A stretch of DNA of 64,000 nucleotides from Bacteroidota bacterium (GTDB lineage Bacteria; Bacteroidota; Bacteroidia; Flavobacteriales; Flavobacteriaceae): assembly GCA_021793375.1 (NCBI GenBank), contig JAJYSY010000002.1, positions 21,745 through 85,744 on the forward strand, read 5' to 3'. The position numbers and the translations under genes were made by a program. This document shows positions 62,193-64,000 of this stretch, one piece after another (the stretch's first letter is position 1; every line of letters begins with the position of its first letter). A model generated the notes under the pieces. The model saw only the letters and a list, made by a program, of their open reading frames with translations. It did not search any database and had not been told where the DNA came from.

Positions 62193-63590
62193 TTATTTTT
62201 CTTGCTTTTTTAATTCCGTGAAATGTTTAAAGTAAAGTGGAATAGTTTCAATTCCTTTAAAGAAATTAAAAACTCCATAATGTTCATTTGGAGAATGAAT
62301 TGCATCTGAATCTAATCCGAAGCCCATTAAAATTGTTTTACTTTTTAATTCTTTTTCAAAAAGTGCTACAATAGGAATACTTCCTCCACTGTGTTGTGGA
62401 ATTGGTTTTTTGCCAAAGCTTTCTTCCATAGCTTTGCTGGCAGCTTCATATTCAATACTATCTGTTGGGGTTACATAACCTTCTCCTCCGTGATGAATAT
62501 TTACTTTTACTTTAACGCTGTCCGGAGCAATGCTTTCAAAATGATTTTTAAACATTTCTGAAATTTCTTCCCAGTTTTGATTAGGCACCAAACGCATAGA
62601 TATTTTTGCATTTGCTTTACTTGGTAAAACAGTTTTTGCTCCTTCTCCTATATATCCTCCCCAAATTCCATTAACATCTAAAGTAGGTCTGATTGAAGCT
62701 CTTTCTAAAGTAGAATATCCTTTTTCTCCTTCCACAGCATTTATCCCGATAGATTTTTTATACGCTTCCATATCAAAAGGTGCTTCTCCCATTACTTTTC
62801 GCTCTTCTTCTGAATATTCTTTTACCTTATCATAAAAGCCCGGGATGGTAATTCTTTTGTCTTCGTCTTGTAGAGATGCTATCATTTTTGACAATACATT
62901 AATCGGATTGGCAACAGCTCCACCATATACTCCCGAATGCAAATCGTGACTTGGCCCGGTTACTTCTACTTCAACATAACTTAATCCGCGTAAACCGGTT
63001 GTAATGGAAGGAACTTCATTAGAAATCATGGAAGTATCTGAAATTAAAATCACATCATTAGACAAGCGATCTAAATTTCTTTCTACAAACCATCCTAAAT
63101 TTTCACTTCCTACTTCTTCTTCTCCTTCTACAATTATTTTTACGTTACATGGTAAAGCGTCATTTTTTAACATGGCTTCCAACGCTTTTACGTGCATAAA
63201 CATTTGTCCTTTATCATCACAAGCTCCGCGAGCAAAAATAGCTCCTTTAGGATGTTTTTCTGTTTTTTTGATGATGGGTTCAAAAGGCTCTGAGTCCCAC
63301 AACTCTATCGGATCTGCGGGTTGCACGTCATAATGTCCATAAATTAAAACAGTAGGTAGTTTTTTATCGATGATTTTATCTGCATAAACCACCGGATATC
63401 CCGGAGTTTCGCAAATTTCGATATTTTCCATTCCAATTTTTTCAAAATGAACTTTGAGTAATTCTGCTGCTTTTTCAATATCATTTTTATGTTTGGGATC
63501 TGCACTGATGGAAGGAATTCTTAACAATTCAAATAGCTCTTCCAAAAAACGATCTTTATTGTCGTCGATATAGTTTTTTATATTGTTCAT
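62193..63590 (-). CDS. M20-family dipeptidase
   Basis: 465 residues, cytoplasmic. Zinc ligands: VLIYGHYDVQPAD near residue 82, ARGACDDKGQM, EGEEEVGSENLGW, and the C-terminal HSPNEHYG. Dimerisation (lid) domain between about 195 and 345 with THE-type DLHSGVYGG. Closest in pattern to carnosinase/CNDP-type dipeptidases. Cleaves short peptides. Single gene, terminator after it. Confidence 0.92.
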   Translation of the reverse strand: MNNIKNYIDDNKDRFLEELFELLRIPSISADPKHKNDIEKAAELLKVHFEKIGMENIEICETPGYPVVYADKIIDKKLPTVLIYGHYDVQPADPIELWDSEPFEPIIKKTEKHPKGAIFARGACDDKGQMFMHVKALEAMLKNDALPCNVKIIVEGEEEVGSENLGWFVERNLDRLSNDVILISDTSMISNEVPSITTGLRGLSYVEVEVTGPSHDLHSGVYGGAVANPINVLSKMIASLQDEDKRITIPGFYDKVKEYSEEERKVMGEAPFDMEAYKKSIGINAVEGEKGYSTLERASIRPTLDVNGIWGGYIGEGAKTVLPSKANAKISMRLVPNQNWEEISEMFKNHFESIAPDSVKVKVNIHHGGEGYVTPTDSIEYEAASKAMEESFGKKPIPQHSGGSIPIVALFEKELKSKTILMGFGLDSDAIHSPNEHYGVFNFFKGIETIPLYFKHFTELKKQEK

Positions 63591-63731
63591 ATACAGTATT
63601 TTTAGATTTGCTCAAAATTAACAAATCGCATTATAATAAACGATTTTAGAGGTTAAAAGATTTATAAGGTATGTTGAAGATTTTTTTATAAAAAAATAAT
63701 TCTGTTTGGTTATTAATTAATATAATTATTA

Positions 63732-63739
63732 TATATTTG
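63732..63739 (+). promoter_or_regulatory. -7 promoter box of tRNA-Leu
   Basis: TATATTTG, perfect TAnnTTTG, 21 bases before the 5' end of the tRNA; TTG at 63706-63708 lies 23 bases upstream as -33. Confidence 0.6.
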
Positions 63740-63760
63740 CCGACTGAAATAAACAACTAA

Positions 63761-63842
63761 GCGGGCGTGGTGGAATTGGTAGACACGTTAGACTTAGGAT
63801 CTAATGCCGAGAGGTGTGGGAGTTCGACTCTCCCCGCCCGCA
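63761..63842 (+). tRNA. tRNA-Leu (anticodon UAG)
   Basis: 82-base class II tRNA. Acceptor stem GCGGGCG pairs with CGCCCGC, anticodon stem-loop with CTTAGGA (anticodon TAG, reads CUA), long variable arm (TGCCGAGAGGTG type), and T arm GGGAGTTCGACTCTCC. The discriminator is A; the CCA end is not encoded. Confidence 0.97.
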
Positions 63843-63848
63843 CAGAAG

Positions 63849-63880
63849 AAAGCTTCTCTTAAAAAAGGGAAGCTTTTTTT
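63849..63880 (+). terminator. Terminator of tRNA-Leu
   Basis: AAAGCTTCTCTT pairs with AAGGGAAGCTTT (one G-T pair, short A loop), followed by T residues, seven bases after the tRNA. Confidence 0.82.
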
Positions 63881-63929
63881 ATTGAACATTATTTTTTATA
63901 AAGAATTTTTATTTAAAAAATATTCTCAT

Positions 63930-63966
63930 AAAAAAAACGCCTGAGAAATAAATTTTCTCAGGCGTT
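63930..63966 (-). terminator. Minus-strand terminator of a gene beyond the right edge
   Basis: AACGCCTGAGAAA pairs perfectly with TTTCTCAGGCGTT around a 5-base loop; on the minus strand it is followed by a run of T. It must serve a leftward gene whose end lies at about 63987-64000 or just outside; too little of that gene is in the window to name it. Confidence 0.75.
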
Positions 63967-64000
63967 GAATTTTATTCTATAAGATTTTATTTACGTTCCG

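Noticed and set aside
1..64000. CRISPR array, prophage, integrase or toxin-antitoxin pair
   Set aside because: No regularly spaced repeats, phage structural genes, integrase or TA-type gene pairs were found; the only mobile element is the IS256-family insertion.
63967..64000. Partial gene at the right edge on the minus strand
   Set aside because: Only about ten codons could be inside the window and two stop positions are possible; only its terminator is reported.

Overview
This window looks like chromosomal DNA of a low-GC member of the phylum Bacteroidota, most likely order Flavobacteriales. The evidence is strongly A+T-rich sequence, many promoters of the bacteroidete type (a -7 box TAnnTTTG), very weak Shine-Dalgarno signals, and typical families: PorV/PorQ-like and DUF6029 outer-membrane proteins, Omp28-like lipoprotein, BatA-type VWA proteins, a membrane MutS paralogue, DUF5522 and TIGR02757. 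The gene content is mostly housekeeping; there is no CRISPR array, no prophage and no rRNA. One tRNA (Leu, anticodon UAG) lies near the right edge.

Layout. 0-2.6 kb: secreted LmbE/PIG-L deacetylase. 2.7-5.4 kb: an XRE/S24 repressor followed by a decayed zone with two pseudogenes (a guanine deaminase and a DUF6624-like secreted protein). 5.4-8.1 kb: porin, small membrane protein, and the RIC (ScdA/YtfE) iron-sulfur repair protein behind two palindromic operator candidates. 8-18 kb: conserved unknown, MBL hydrolase, esterase, a dihydroorotase-like protein without its metal ligands, BatA-like protein, GAF-histidine kinase, TIGR02757 protein, PssA. 18.1-22.8 kb: an MBOAT acyltransferase plus two SGNH proteins, one with an internal LysM domain, likely a cell-envelope O-acetylation unit. 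23-26.4 kb: PorV/PorQ-like protein, Lnt and DivIC/FtsB. 26.4-27.7 kb: an intact IS256-family element inserted in the last codons of the divIC-like gene, with a target duplication.

27.7-36 kb: nitroreductase, Omp28-like and TlpA-like thioredoxin-fold proteins, DUF6029 barrel, and a run of MBL hydrolase, MenC, CPBP protease and MenE for menaquinone synthesis. 36-44 kb: lipoprotein, MsrB, M48 protease, a truncated acyloxyacyl hydrolase, LigA, SMR transporter, and a YceI-porin-YceI-membrane protein operon with a clear palindromic operator. 44.4-49.4 kb: an orphan rfbB, a probably acquired GIY-YIG/DUF4357 protein, CorA, membrane MutS. 49.5-54.3 kb: VWA protein, DUF2461, TruA, lipoprotein, bifunctional nuclease. 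54.4-59.1 kb: etfBA divergent from pdhB, then DUF420 protein and heme A synthase (respiration). 59.1-64 kb: DUF4136 lipoprotein, urocanate hydratase, a small DUF5522 protein, M20 dipeptidase and tRNA-Leu.

No unmistakable new multi-gene system was found. The best leads are the MBOAT/twin-SGNH unit with embedded LysM, the YceI operon and its repeated ATCATATT boxes, the RIC operators, the metal-ligand-free dihydroorotase homologue, and the local gene-decay zone at 3.6-5.4 kb. Family names come from motif recognition by eye; no database search was run.
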